A DNA stretch of 37,531 bases from Acidobacteriota bacterium (GCA_016195265.1 JACPZW010000045.1:1-37531), one strand, 5' to 3'; shown: positions 1 through 9,124, numbered from the stretch's first letter. The notes: a model not told the origin generated them from the sequence alone. Made by a program: numbers and translations.

Positions 1-56
1 ACCAGGTGATACTTGATGTCCCACACCGCGTGCGCGCTATGGTGGTACTCACTCAC
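1..56 (-). CDS. tnpA: IS200/IS605 transposase TnpA, N-terminus only (cut by window edge)
   Basis: Read on the minus strand from a GTG at 56-54, the sequence encodes VSEYHHSAHAVWDIKYHLV, which matches the start of IS200/IS605 Y1 (HUH) transposases (MSEYxxxxHxVxxIKYHLV). A purine-rich Shine-Dalgarno, GAGAGGGGG, lies at 70-62, five bases before the GTG. These enzymes move as single-stranded DNA circles using one catalytic tyrosine and an HUH pair; both lie beyond the window, so activity cannot be judged. The reading frame is open to the edge. The call rests on only 19 residues, but the motif is distinctive and the subterminal hairpin of the element follows directly. Confidence 0.8.
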   Translation of the reverse strand, partial: MSEYHHSAHAVWDIKYHL

Positions 57-118
57 GACAGCCCCCTCTCAACCCGAGTCGGAGGCTGAAGCTTACCGCC
101 TGAAAGGCGGTGGGATTA
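1..118 (-). mobile_element. IS200/IS605-family element, tnpA-proximal end
   Basis: The stretch between the tnpA start (56) and the interrupted gene holds a perfect 6-bp hairpin at 95-111 (ACCGCC / GGCGGT around TGAAA), as expected of the subterminal hairpin that TnpA recognises at IS200/IS605 ends. The family carries no terminal inverted repeats and makes no target duplication, so the exact boundary cannot be set by eye. It must lie close to 115-125, because metallopeptidase-like coding sequence resumes by about 120. The rest of the element is outside the window. Confidence 0.7.
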
Positions 119-128
119 AACCTGGCAC

Positions 129-1664
129 GTGGGCACTAAACACGAGCACGCTCATCAGTGGGGCGAGTACTTCGATTGGGGAAAGATTGCTGGAATCCAA
201 GGGGTGGACGGCGCGCACTCGCCGATATCGGCCGACCGAGAGTCAGCAGTTTCAAATCGGATGGGCCCGTGGATGCGCATACTCGCCTCGCCAGCTGGCG
301 CGTGGCAGGGTGCCGTCGCGCCGACGCCGTGGCGGTACCATCCGCTGACGCTGTATGCCATGGGTCGACTGCCGAAGGAGCAGGTTCCCGACATTACGTT
401 GTTCGACGATCAGACGCAGTATGTGTCGCTGGCAGGGCAGGCAGTTACAGGCACCTTCAAGACGCGATCGATCTACGACATCATCGGCGTGCATGGAGAA
501 CGGCGCGGCCCGGTGGTCGGCGACGAGCTGAGCCAAGCGGTCGTACTGGTCTCTGCTCGCGGTTTGGCGACTCAAAGGGAAATGGACTATTGGAACTACT
601 TCGCGCAGCGCATTGAGGATCCGAACCACACAGGTGTGTTTGGTGAAAACGGCGACGGTTCTTTTGATATCACCACCGGCATCGATCTCAAGACGGACGT
701 GCGCCCGAAGAACGGCGCGCCGATCCCAGGCGATCATGCAGTCGACCTTCGTCCGTTCGGTGCCACGGACATCTACGGACTTATCCTGGACAGCCCATTC
801 CCAGGTGAATTCAAAACGGGCGTTGAGACGCATATCGTCGGAACCGTAATGGATTCGTCCACCACGTCAGTGTGGTTTCGGGTGAACTTCTCCAACTTCA
901 CCAACCAGTCGGCGAGCCTGCTGGACGTGACCGCACCAGTTGCCTCGAGCGGTCGCTTCGATGCCGCCCTGAAGTTCCCGAGCGAGAGCGGCGGCGTGTA
1001 CGGCATCGTGGTGACGCTGGTGACGCTTCGACCGTCTTTCCGTTCGCAGTACCTGACTCCGATCACCGTGACCGGCGCCAGGTGCGCGACAGCGCCAGGC
1101 GCGCCGAGCGGCCTGAGCGCGTCGGCCGGCAGCTCTGACATCCTTCTGGCGTGGCAGCCGCCGCCCTTGCAGGGGTGCGCCCTTACGTCCTACGTCGTCG
1201 AAGCTGGCAGCAGATCCGGGTTGTCCGACTTTTTCGCTATGAGCACGCGGTCGACTGCGACGTCGACGTCGCTGGACATGTCGGGCCTGCCGGCAGGAGT
1301 CTACTTTGTGCGGGTGCGCGGTCAATCGGTCATCGGCGTTGGTGCGCCGTCGAACGAAGTGACTGTCGTGCTTGAGAGGTGCTCGGGCGTGTCCGCACCG
1401 GCGACGCCGTCAATCTTCACCGCGACCGTGAGCGGATCGACCGTCACGCTAGCGTGGGCGATCGTGCCCGCGGCCACGACGTACGTCATCGAAGCCGGTT
1501 CAGCGCCAGGGTCGTCGAATCTCGCCAACAGCGATCTGGGCAGTCCGTCGGGCTCGTATGTCGCCCGCGCGGTCGGCCCGGGCACGTATTACGTGCGCCT
1601 GCGCGCGAAGAGCGCGTGCGGCGTCAGCCGTCCGTCGAACGAAATCGTCGTCGTGGTGCGGTAG
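129..1664 (+). pseudogene. 5'-truncated HExxH metallopeptidase-like protein with two FnIII domains
   Basis: The frame opens after a stop at 117-119, and almost at once (residues 5-12 from the GTG at 129) reads HEHAHQWG, an HExxH zinc-binding motif. A region around YHPLTLYAMGRLPKEQVP resembles the YSPLDLYLMG block that follows HExxH in a family of secreted bacterial metallopeptidase-like proteins. Two fibronectin type III-like repeats fill the C-terminus (about residues 320-413 and 418-511, each ending PSNE-[IV]-VV). No signal peptide or pro-region precedes the motif, which is abnormal for an exported enzyme. An IS200/IS605 end lies directly upstream, so the insertion probably severed the 5' part. 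The family assignment is from motif memory only. The GTG at 129 is merely the first in-frame candidate start and is unlikely to be the native one. Confidence 0.6.
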
Positions 1665-2008
1665 CACCAGACTCAGCCGTGTCCGCAACGACGCTTGTTG
1701 CGCACTTCTTCATCGGTCTGACACAAGAAGGGGCTTTAGCTGCTCCGTGTCTCCGCACGCACGCAAGTGCGCGCAGATCCCGGACCCGCCTGCGCCATGA
1801 TTCGACGAACAGGCTCTCTCGCGCTCGTTGGCCCGGCGCAGGCGGCTGCCGAACCGGCTCGACACGCCGGGCGTGCGATCGTCGAAACGCCCTGATTTGA
1901 TGCGGTTGCGGGCGCGCTTCAGAACCAGAATGCTGTACTCAAATCGGCGAAGAGCCCGAGAAAGAACGTGAGCCGCGGCCCGTTAGATCGATTAAAGTAC
2001 GATCGCCA
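1665..2008. other. Intergenic stretch, no gene recognised
   Basis: No open frame here has convincing coding character, and no tRNA, clear terminator or repeat was seen. A short AT-richer segment (TTAGATCGATTAAAGTACG, 1983-2001) just before the next gene could hold its promoter, but no standard -35/-10 pair can be defined. Confidence 0.4.
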
Positions 2009-3046
2009 GTGGGTCACTACATGGTGCGCTTTCGCCGGTTGCTGTCCTATGGCGTCTTGGGCGCGGCGACGGTCAGCGTCGTCAGTAGTGGGGTGTTGCG
2101 CGCGCCGCTGGCAGCGCCTCAGGCCGGACGCCCGCTCGATGATCGCGCCCTCTGGGCGAAAGTGTCCGCGAACTGGCAGTCGCTCGAAAGCGCAAGGCGT
2201 CTGAAGTACGTTCGGGATGCGCCAATCACTGCGGTGCCCGCGCCGCTCGCGCCAGTACACGCCTCGGTCGCCAGCGCGCTGCACGTCTACAACCGGCAGC
2301 TGGGCATCTACTCGCCCCGACTCACGCTTGACGACGATACACTCGAAGCTGAAGTGAGAGTGTTGGCGACGCGGTTCGAAGCGGGCGGCGACAAGTTCGA
2401 CAGCGGTCAGATCGGCAAAGCGCTGCTCGAATCGGAAGCCGATACGCAGAAGAAGTACGACGAGTTGCTGAGGGACGCGCCCGAGTTGTCGCCCGTCGGC
2501 TACACGGCGTACCTCGTGTCGCGATACGTGAAGGAACCCGACGATTCGGCGCGCGTCGCTGACGGCGTAAACCGGCTGCTCATGACCTACGGGTTTCAAG
2601 GGTCTGCCAAGCTCGTCGACACGACGAGCTTCGATGCGGTGAAACAGCGTCTCGATGCGGGTGACATCCCGGTCACGGTTGGGAAGGGACGCTCGGAGAT
2701 GATCGCGGGCTATCTGCTCGACGAGTCTGGCAACTATCTGATCGTCCACGACTCGAAGCGAGCCGCGGACACACGCGCAGCGGCAACGGCGCTGATGGTT
2801 CCCTCGGATCGCCGGAACCCTGGCGAATGGGCGAAGAAGCTCGAGACGTACCTCGCGAGTCAGGGCGAGTTGAAGGAAGACACCATCGTATCGCTCGACT
2901 CGAAGGAATTGCCGTCCGGCGTGGCGTTCGTGCCGGCCCGCGAGCTGGAGAACGTCCGCGTCGTCTCGATTGCGCGACCGTCGCGCGACCTCGGATCGCT
3001 CAAGACGATCATCCTGAGGAACCGACCGCGAACTGTGTCGCAATGA
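2009..3046 (+). CDS. Secreted hypothetical protein, possible C39-like fold
   Basis: The 345-residue product begins with basic residues and a hydrophobic stretch (about residues 10-30) ending near APLAAPQAG, so it is probably exported. The middle is alpha-helical and rich in Asp, Glu and Lys. Around residues 210-255 it reads FDAVKQRLDAGDIPVTVG, then IAGYLLDESGNYLIVHDS. This resembles the 'limited control, GY, H-D' half of C39-like papain-fold peptidases, but the usual catalytic Cys and His are not evident, so enzymatic activity is doubtful. The start is GTG 2009 or, as likely, ATG 2021; neither has a clear ribosome-binding site. Its stop overlaps the ATG of the next gene, which suggests co-expression. 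The function is unknown. Confidence 0.55.
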   Translation: MGHYMVRFRRLLSYGVLGAATVSVVSSGVLRAPLAAPQAGRPLDDRALWAKVSANWQSLESARRLKYVRDAPITAVPAPLAPVHASVASALHVYNRQLGIYSPRLTLDDDTLEAEVRVLATRFEAGGDKFDSGQIGKALLESEADTQKKYDELLRDAPELSPVGYTAYLVSRYVKEPDDSARVADGVNRLLMTYGFQGSAKLVDTTSFDAVKQRLDAGDIPVTVGKGRSEMIAGYLLDESGNYLIVHDSKRAADTRAAATALMVPSDRRNPGEWAKKLETYLASQGELKEDTIVSLDSKELPSGVAFVPARELENVRVVSIARPSRDLGSLKTIILRNRPRTVSQ

Positions 3047-3891
3047 TCACGAGGACGATCCGGTCGGTCCTGATTGTCCTTGTCCTTATCCACGCGAGCG
3101 CTACTTGCACGTTCGGTTGGGGATCGCTGACCCACTTCAGCTTCGGCGTCGCGTCCGCCAACGGGAGTGAAGCGTTTCAGAACCTTCCCGACACATGGCC
3201 GAGCCACGAGTGGTGGCACATCACGGAGTGGTTCTACTGGTCGCACGGTGTTCAGAGCACCGGCACCGCGCTATTCGGGGTCCCACCCGCGTCAATCGCG
3301 GTGCCGCTACTGCCTACGTACATCCAAGTAGCTCAAACGCCGGGCGAAATCATGTACGCATGGTGCAGACGCGCCGCCTCCTGCACTGCGCTGCAACATA
3401 GCACAGCCCTCGGGTTCATCAGTCACGACGCCGCGGACGCGCAGGTGCACTGGAGCTTTTTCGAGGGTGGCAACGCCACCGGTTGGCTGAGACACGTCCC
3501 GAAGGAAACCTGGGCCGACTACGTGGTCTACCTCAATCAGTTCAACGGCGGCTTCGACGGGCGCGGCAAGCCGACACTCCAACCGGCCCTTCCGAACCGG
3601 GGCGACGCCTCGCTCATCCACACGGCTCAAGAGGAGTTCGGTCGTCGGAAATTGAGCCTCGACGCGACGAAACAGGTGAACTTACCACCCGTGGAAACCC
3701 CGGCTGCGATCGATCGCCGAATCCAGGCGCATGGAACGGACATGCGCGACGAAGTGGCGCGAATGAGCCGTCGGGGATTCAACAGCTACCTACGAATTGC
3801 GAAGGAGCTGGGGTGGAGCGTCAACGAGCTCGAGCAGCGCTACAAGACCACGAGCCGCGTCGTGTCCACTGTCTACCAGAGTCACCCATGA
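3043..3891 (+). CDS. Exported Zn-dependent phospholipase C-like protein
   Basis: The start is ATG 3043, overlapping the previous stop as ATGA; the open frame continues further upstream but without a signal sequence. The 282-residue product begins with a signal peptide (ITRTIRSVLIVLVLIHASAT) that leaves WGSLTH near the mature N-terminus. A Trp plus a nearby His is the N-terminal ligand pattern of zinc-dependent phospholipase C / S1-P1 nuclease folds. A second motif, GFISHDAADAQVHWSFF (about residues 127-143), matches the internal His/Asp ligand helix of that family (HxxxD...H). Translational coupling with the upstream secreted protein suggests a paired role outside the cytoplasm. The substrate is unknown and could be phospholipid or another phosphodiester. 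Confidence 0.55.
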   Translation: MITRTIRSVLIVLVLIHASATCTFGWGSLTHFSFGVASANGSEAFQNLPDTWPSHEWWHITEWFYWSHGVQSTGTALFGVPPASIAVPLLPTYIQVAQTPGEIMYAWCRRAASCTALQHSTALGFISHDAADAQVHWSFFEGGNATGWLRHVPKETWADYVVYLNQFNGGFDGRGKPTLQPALPNRGDASLIHTAQEEFGRRKLSLDATKQVNLPPVETPAAIDRRIQAHGTDMRDEVARMSRRGFNSYLRIAKELGWSVNELEQRYKTTSRVVSTVYQSHP

Positions 3892-4082
3892 GTGGGAGGT
3901 CGCCCCAGTACAGGCCGAGGCATCGATCAATCAGCCACCGCCGAACGTGCCTCAATATAGTCGAGCCACTCTCCGCACTTAGCGATGACGGACGGCTCCA
4001 ACAGATGCTCGCCGACGCGTCTCGCGCACGAGGTCGTCGTGCGCGATCTTGGCGATGCTGAGCCGCCGTCGGCGCGGCGACA

Positions 4083-5036
4083 CTAGCCGACGCCTCCTGA
4101 GGCGAAACTGACCGCCGTCGTATTCGCGCCACTGACGACGACGCCCACGCGCTCGCCGTCGGCCGGCCGATAGGCGCCTGACAGGACCGCGGCAAACGCG
4201 GTCGAGCCGCCCGGCTCTGCGACCACACGCAAGCCCTCCCATAACGTGCGCTGCGCCTTGAGGATGGCCTCGTCGCTCACGAGGACGGCGCGCGCGACGT
4301 GCGCCCGCGCGATCGGGAACATCAGCTCGCCGACGCGTTTCGGCGCGAGCGAGTCCGCCGCGACGCTGCCAGCCGGCGCGTCGACCGGTCTGCCGGCCTG
4401 CAAGGCATCGTGCAGCGTTGGCGCGCCCTCGGGCTCGACCGCGATGACGCGCGTCTTCGATCCGTACCACGCGGCGATCCCGCCGATCAGCCCGCCGCCG
4501 CCAACCGCGACGAGGACCGCGTCGAGTCCGGGCGCCTGAAGCGTCAACTCGAGGCCGAGCGTTCCTTGTCCAGCGATCGTTTCGATCTGATCGAACGCGT
4601 GGACCGGCATCGCGCCGGACGTCCGGCTCCACTCGAGGCTCGCCGCTAGGGCCTCGTCGTACCGCTCGCCGATGACCGTCAGGTCCGCGCCGTACGAACG
4701 GATCCGATCGATCTTGGCGGGGGAGGAGACCGTCGGGACGAAGATCCGCGCAGGCATGCCGAGCGTCATTGCGGCGTACGCGACCGCCGCACCGTGATTG
4801 CCGCCGGATGCCGCGACGACGCCCGCCGCGGGCGGATTCCGGGTGAGCAGGTTCGCAAACGCGCCGCGCGTCTTGAACGAGCCGGCGTGCTGCATCTGCT
4901 CGAGCTTCAGCGTCAACGTAAATGGCGGCAACCCGAAATCCGCGCCACTGATGCGTGCGATCGGTGTCATGCGAATGTACGGCGCGATCACATTGTGCAC
5001 GCGTTCGATGTCGGCTCGGCTGACGGCCAGTGTCAT
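4083..5036 (-). CDS. PLP-dependent threonine/serine dehydratase
   Basis: This 317-residue fold-type II PLP enzyme has all hallmarks of the threonine/serine dehydratase family: the Schiff-base lysine in GSFKTRGA (Lys55), the phosphate-side loop SGGNHGAA (about residues 78-85), the glycine-rich phosphate cup GGGGLIGG (about 178-185) and a late SGAN segment. It would deaminate L-threonine to 2-oxobutyrate or L-serine to pyruvate. The length and lack of a C-terminal ACT domain point to a catabolic (TdcB-like) or serine/threonine racemase-dehydratase type rather than biosynthetic IlvA. It is the only complete gene on the minus strand, converges on the phospholipase-like gene, and is transcribed away from the Yip1 gene. 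The ATG at 5036 gives a normal N-terminus. Confidence 0.85.
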   Translation of the reverse strand: MTLAVSRADIERVHNVIAPYIRMTPIARISGADFGLPPFTLTLKLEQMQHAGSFKTRGAFANLLTRNPPAAGVVAASGGNHGAAVAYAAMTLGMPARIFVPTVSSPAKIDRIRSYGADLTVIGERYDEALAASLEWSRTSGAMPVHAFDQIETIAGQGTLGLELTLQAPGLDAVLVAVGGGGLIGGIAAWYGSKTRVIAVEPEGAPTLHDALQAGRPVDAPAGSVAADSLAPKRVGELMFPIARAHVARAVLVSDEAILKAQRTLWEGLRVVAEPGGSTAFAAVLSGAYRPADGERVGVVVSGANTTAVSFASGGVG

Positions 5037-5218
5037 ACCCCGGCGATCTTACCTCCGTGTCCGCCGTATCCTCCGTGGTCGATCCATCCCGAATGACACG
5101 CCTTCGACTTGCCCCGATCCTCTGGACGCGATCCGTCGCGCTGCACGATCAGAGGGTCACGGCGGCCGCGGCGTGAATCCGGTGGCGGTTTCCCGGCTGT
5201 ACCAGGTGATCGAGAAGC

Positions 5219-5291
5219 GGGCAGAGCAAAAAAGTCCGGCGAAAGCCGGACGCCGCGCTAGCAGGGTCCTTGCATGGGATCCGCGTATGCC
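5219..5291 (+). promoter_or_regulatory. Structured leader: GNRA-capped hairpin, or minus-strand terminator/attenuator
   Basis: A perfect 7-bp stem (GTCCGGC 5234-5240 / GCCGGAC 5245-5251) is capped by GAAA and preceded by six A's (5228-5233). Read on the minus strand it is a stem followed by T6, which looks like an intrinsic terminator about 190 nt before the dehydratase start. Read on the plus strand, the order GCAAA, GAAA-capped stem, GGACGC, with GGCA (5220-5223) able to pair with TGCC (5288-5291), recalls a degenerate c-di-GMP-I (GEMM) aptamer ahead of the Yip1 gene. The usual CGCAAAGCC element is not intact. Neither reading is secure. Confidence 0.3.
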
Positions 5292-5853
5292 TACGTCCAC
5301 GACTTCTCCCACGACGACGGACACCGGCTTCGCCATGCGGCTCCTCGGCGCGGCCGCGCTCGATCCCACGACCTACGAGGAAGTCGAAGCCGACCGCGGC
5401 GCGACCGGCCAGGCATGCCTCGTGGTCGTGCTCTCGAGCATCGCAGCCGGGATTGGCGCGCGCGGGTTCGGCGGCGGCTCGCTGACGAGCATGGTCTTCA
5501 TCAGCGGCATTGCCCTGATTTCCTGGGCGGCGTGGGCTCTGGTCACGTTCGAAATCGGCTCGCGCATCATGCCTTCGGCCGACACGCAAGTGGATATCGG
5601 CGAGCTTCTGCGGACGATCGGCTTTGCTGCGACGCCCGGCATGCTCCAGATCTTTGGAGTCGTCCCCGGCGCCGCCCTGCCCGCGTTCGTGATCACGTGG
5701 ATCTGGATGCTGGCGGCAATGGTGGTCGCCGTGCGGCAGGCCCTCGACTTCACGAGCACGGCCCGTGCCGTGGCCGTGTGCGTTCTGGGCTGGGTTCTTG
5801 CCCTCGCCATCGCCCTCACACTCGGCTTGTTCTTCGGGCCAACGGTGTCGTAA
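5287..5853 (+). CDS. Yip1-family integral membrane protein
   Basis: From ATG 5287 the product has 188 residues. After a Ser/Thr-rich N-terminus it reads LDPTTYEEVEADRGATGQA, the conserved entry into Yip1-type bacterial membrane proteins, followed by about five hydrophobic segments (LVVVLSSIAAGIGA; VFISGIALISWAAWALV; a loop-helix around LRTIGFAATPGMLQIFGV; FVITWIWMLAAMVVAV; AVAVCVLGWVLALAIALTL). Yip1-domain proteins in bacteria have no settled function. The frame is open far upstream, but that part overlaps the divergent dehydratase and is not protein-like. ATG 5335 is an alternative start that would free the upstream structured leader from the coding region. Confidence 0.7.
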   Translation: MPTSTTSPTTTDTGFAMRLLGAAALDPTTYEEVEADRGATGQACLVVVLSSIAAGIGARGFGGGSLTSMVFISGIALISWAAWALVTFEIGSRIMPSADTQVDIGELLRTIGFAATPGMLQIFGVVPGAALPAFVITWIWMLAAMVVAVRQALDFTSTARAVAVCVLGWVLALAIALTLGLFFGPTVS

Positions 5854-5951
5854 CCTTGATCTAGTGCCAGCCTGGTATCTGCGCTCGCGGCGCCGTGAGC
5901 GCTAACACACTTTTGTCACAGGACCGGCGTCTAAGTTGACACTGCCGCTTC

Positions 5952-8900
5952 ATGCACATAGCTAGCCGTTTGCCCCGGTTTTACCGGTCTGCCGCCGCCG
6001 TCCTGCTGGCGTCCGTGCTCGCCCTGACCGCCCACCGCATCGACGTCGCCGCGCAGAGTCAGGCGGGGAAGCTGGCGACGGTGCTCGCGGATCTCGTGCA
6101 GGCCCTGCCACAGGCGGCCGCCGCCCCGGCGCCAGCGGCCGGTGGCGCGGGTGGCGGCGGTGCCGCCGCATCGGCCGTGTCGTACGACGCGTTCCCGCCG
6201 TCGGTGCAGGACGCGATCCGCGGGCGCTGGCTGCGCATCGATCAGAACAACGCCGCGCAGTTGTCCGTGCTGGTGAGTGAAGTCAGCGACGCCGTGGTCG
6301 GACAATTGACCGCCGCGGGCGCGACGATTGAAATCCGCGACGCCGCGCGGCGCCGCGTGCAGGCGCGCGTCCCGCTCGACCGGATCCAAGCCGTCGCGGC
6401 GCTGTCGAGCGTCGACGAGATCCGCCTGCCGACCTACGCGCGCCGTCGCGCCGGCGCGGCTGTCAGCGAAGGCGACGCGATCCATCACACCGACGTCGTA
6501 CGCGCGCAGTGGTTCCTCGACGGCACGGGCGTGCGGGTCGGCGTCATCTCCGACGGACTCAAGGGCGTGTTCGATGCGAACTGCACGACGTGCGGTGGCG
6601 TGGCCAGCGGCCCGATCTCGACGGGCGACCTGCCCGCGTCGCAGGGTGCGCGCAACGCGAGCGGCGTGCTGACGTCCTCGATCGGCGGCATCGTGGCCCG
6701 GTCGTTCGCGGCCAACGGCGACCTCGAGGGGCTGCCGCCCGCGACGCCGGCCTGCGGGTTTGCGGGCGCCGGCGGCGAGGGGACCGCGCTGCTCGAAATC
6801 GTCCACGACCTGGCGCCGTCGGCGAGGCTCTCGTTTGCCAACTTCGACACCGATCTGGAGTTCACTCAGGCCGTGAACTTCCTGGCGGCGTCGAACGACG
6901 TCGTCCTCGACGACATCGGCTTCTTCGGCGTGCCGCTCGACGGCACGAGCGCAATCTCGACCAACACCGCCGCGGCGCTGAACAATCCCGCGTTTCCGAT
7001 TCGCGCGTACTTCACGGCGGTCGGCAACGATGCCGACGAACATTATTACGGCGCGTACACGAACTCGGGCGTCGACGGCTCGACCGTGGGCGGCATCACG
7101 AATACCGGGAAGCTGCATCTGTTTCAGCGCACGTCCGACACGACCGACGTCCTCGGGCTCGGCGCGCAGCCGTACAATGTCATCGCGCTGCCGGCCAACG
7201 GCGAGGTGGCGATCTTCCTGAGCTGGGACGACAAATTTGGCGCGTCCGCCAACAACTACGATCTGTTTCTCGTGCAGCAGAGCACGGGGCGCGTGGTGGC
7301 GAGCAGCACCACGGTGCAGAACGGCCGGCAGGATCCGACCGAGTTCATCGACTACGTCAACCGCGGCAGCCAGGACTTCTTCCGCATCGTCGTGCAGAAC
7401 GTCCGCGACGCCGCGCAGCCGAAAAACCTGAATCTGTTCTCGTTCCAGCCGGAGTGCGCGACGGGCGGCCCGCTGCTGCTGACCGCGGGCCGGCACGAGC
7501 GGGTCAATTACAACACGGCGACGCGCAGCATCTCGGCGCAGAGCGACGCCGGCGGATCGCCGGTCGGCGTCGTCGCCGTCGGCGCGATCTGCTCCGCGAC
7601 GGCGGCAGCCGCCGCCCGCTTCGGAAGCACGACGCCGAACGAGTCGTGCCTGGACGTCTCGAACTCGACCGCCGAGTTCTACAGCAGCCGCGGGCCGACA
7701 ATCGACGGCCGGGTGAAGCCGGACGTCGCCGGGCTTGACGGCGTGTCGATCACGGGCGCGGGCAGCTTCAGCAATCCCTTCTTCGGCACGTCCGCGGCGG
7801 CGCCGCACCTCGGCGCGATCGCGGCCGTCGTGCTGCAGGGCGCGCCGTGTCTGCTGAGCCGGTCGACGTCGACGATTGACGCCGCGTCGGCGCGCAGCAC
7901 GCTGCGGAATCTGCTGGTCAGGACGGCGGATCGTCTGGGCGATCCGAATCCCAACAACGTTTTCGGCACCGGCCGCGCAAATGCGCTGTCGGCGGTGCAG
8001 GCGACGCTGCCGGTCTGGAACGGCCGGGCCACGCTGAACGTGGACGGCAACATTCCGGGCGGCGCGACGCTGACGCCCGCGCGGTTGGGCTTCACGGATC
8101 CGAACAACTGCAGTCTCGTGTCGCTGAATTGGACGGGCGGCTGCGGTACGGCGCCGGGCGCCACGATGACATGTCCCTTCGGCGGCAACGCCGTGAGCGT
8201 CTCGGCCAGCAACAACGGTTACGGCTTCTCCGACGCGCACGACATCACGATCGTCGTGTCGAACTTCGCGGCGGCGGTCTCGCCGGCCACCGCCACGCTG
8301 ACGGCAGGCAAGTCGGCCGCCTTCACGGTCACGCTGACGCCGCAGATCGCGCCGTTCCGCACGCCGATCACGCTGACGTGCGACAGCGCCACGCTGCCGC
8401 CGCAGACGACGTGCGCGTTCAATCCGCCGACGGTGACGCTCGGCCCGATCCCCGTGCAGTCGCGGTTGACGCTGACGACGACGGCGGCGACGGCCTCGGG
8501 CGAGGTTAATTCATATTTCTTCACGCGCATCCGGCCGACGCCCCCGATGGTGATGTGGGTGCTGTGGCCGTTCGCTGCGGCGCTCATCTGGAGCGCACTG
8601 CCACGTTCGCGTGGCCAGCGTCAGCGGCGCGCCGCGCTCGCGGTCTGCGCGCTGACGCTCGCGGGCGTGCTCGGTCAGGCGATGGTCGGCGTGGTGGCTG
8701 GCGCGGCCGCGGGCATCGCGCTGTTCCCTTCGTCGCTCACCTTCGATATGCAGGTCGTCGGCACGACGGCCCCGGCGCAGCTCGTGTCCATCAGCAATCC
8801 CGGCGCCGACGCGCTGAGCATCACGACGATTTCGGCCTCGGGCGATTTCGCTCAGACCAACAACTGCGGCACGTCACTGGATCCGGGCGCCAGCTGCACC

Positions 8901-9116
8901 GTCAGCGTCACGTTTGCCCCGGTGACCGTGGGCGCGCGGACCGGCTCGCTCTCGATCATCGACAGCGCCGCTGGCAGCCCGCACACGGTCAGTCTGGCCG
9001 GAACCGGCGGCGTCGTGCCGGACAGCGGAACGCCGGCCGGCACCTACGCCATCGGCGTCGGCGGAACCTCCGGAACGTTGCTCAACACGGCCGTCCTGAC
9101 GCTGACCGTACAATAA
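5952..9116 (+). CDS. Secreted subtilisin-fold protease with Asp/Glu/Ser (S53-like) triad
   Basis: The 1054-residue product has a signal peptide (about residues 1-35, ending VAAQS). A serine protease domain follows: the Asp motif GVRVGVISDG (Asp201), GGEGTALLEIVHDLAP where subtilisins have GHGT (Glu276 in place of His), and GTSAAAPHLG (Ser614). Glu/Asp/Ser is the triad of sedolisins (S53), and subtilisin-like relatives with this swap are known, so the enzyme may be functional and may prefer acid. Then come Ig-like beta domains (about 700-860), a hydrophobic membrane segment (MVMWVLWPFAAALIW, about 863-877) with a basic stop, a second hydrophobic stretch, and an ASH/choice-of-anchor-D-like domain (about 921-1020). 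The gene is followed after 8 bp by a lipoprotein gene. No ribosome-binding site is obvious. Confidence 0.75.
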   Translation: MHIASRLPRFYRSAAAVLLASVLALTAHRIDVAAQSQAGKLATVLADLVQALPQAAAAPAPAAGGAGGGGAAASAVSYDAFPPSVQDAIRGRWLRIDQNNAAQLSVLVSEVSDAVVGQLTAAGATIEIRDAARRRVQARVPLDRIQAVAALSSVDEIRLPTYARRRAGAAVSEGDAIHHTDVVRAQWFLDGTGVRVGVISDGLKGVFDANCTTCGGVASGPISTGDLPASQGARNASGVLTSSIGGIVARSFAANGDLEGLPPATPACGFAGAGGEGTALLEIVHDLAPSARLSFANFDTDLEFTQAVNFLAASNDVVLDDIGFFGVPLDGTSAISTNTAAALNNPAFPIRAYFTAVGNDADEHYYGAYTNSGVDGSTVGGITNTGKLHLFQRTSDTTDVLGLGAQPYNVIALPANGEVAIFLSWDDKFGASANNYDLFLVQQSTGRVVASSTTVQNGRQDPTEFIDYVNRGSQDFFRIVVQNVRDAAQPKNLNLFSFQPECATGGPLLLTAGRHERVNYNTATRSISAQSDAGGSPVGVVAVGAICSATAAAAARFGSTTPNESCLDVSNSTAEFYSSRGPTIDGRVKPDVAGLDGVSITGAGSFSNPFFGTSAAAPHLGAIAAVVLQGAPCLLSRSTSTIDAASARSTLRNLLVRTADRLGDPNPNNVFGTGRANALSAVQATLPVWNGRATLNVDGNIPGGATLTPARLGFTDPNNCSLVSLNWTGGCGTAPGATMTCPFGGNAVSVSASNNGYGFSDAHDITIVVSNFAAAVSPATATLTAGKSAAFTVTLTPQIAPFRTPITLTCDSATLPPQTTCAFNPPTVTLGPIPVQSRLTLTTTAATASGEVNSYFFTRIRPTPPMVMWVLWPFAAALIWSALPRSRGQRQRRAALAVCALTLAGVLGQAMVGVVAGAAAGIALFPSSLTFDMQVVGTTAPAQLVSISNPGADALSITTISASGDFAQTNNCGTSLDPGASCTVSVTFAPVTVGARTGSLSIIDSAAGSPHTVSLAGTGGVVPDSGTPAGTYAIGVGGTSGTLLNTAVLTLTVQ

Positions 9117-9124
9117 AGACCGAG

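Noticed and set aside
1919..3043. 374-residue minus-strand frame
   Set aside because: Antisense shadow of the secreted protein gene; no domain or signal, while the plus strand has a signal peptide and coupled neighbour.
5150..5215. Minus-strand GGGAAACCGCCACCGGATTC stretch considered as a cobalamin riboswitch
   Set aside because: The B12 box and the GC-rich partner elements are not in the expected order or spacing.
5931..8240. 769-residue open frame on the minus strand
   Set aside because: It mirrors the protease gene; its translation is Arg/Ala-rich without motifs, an effect of GC-rich third positions on the opposite strand.
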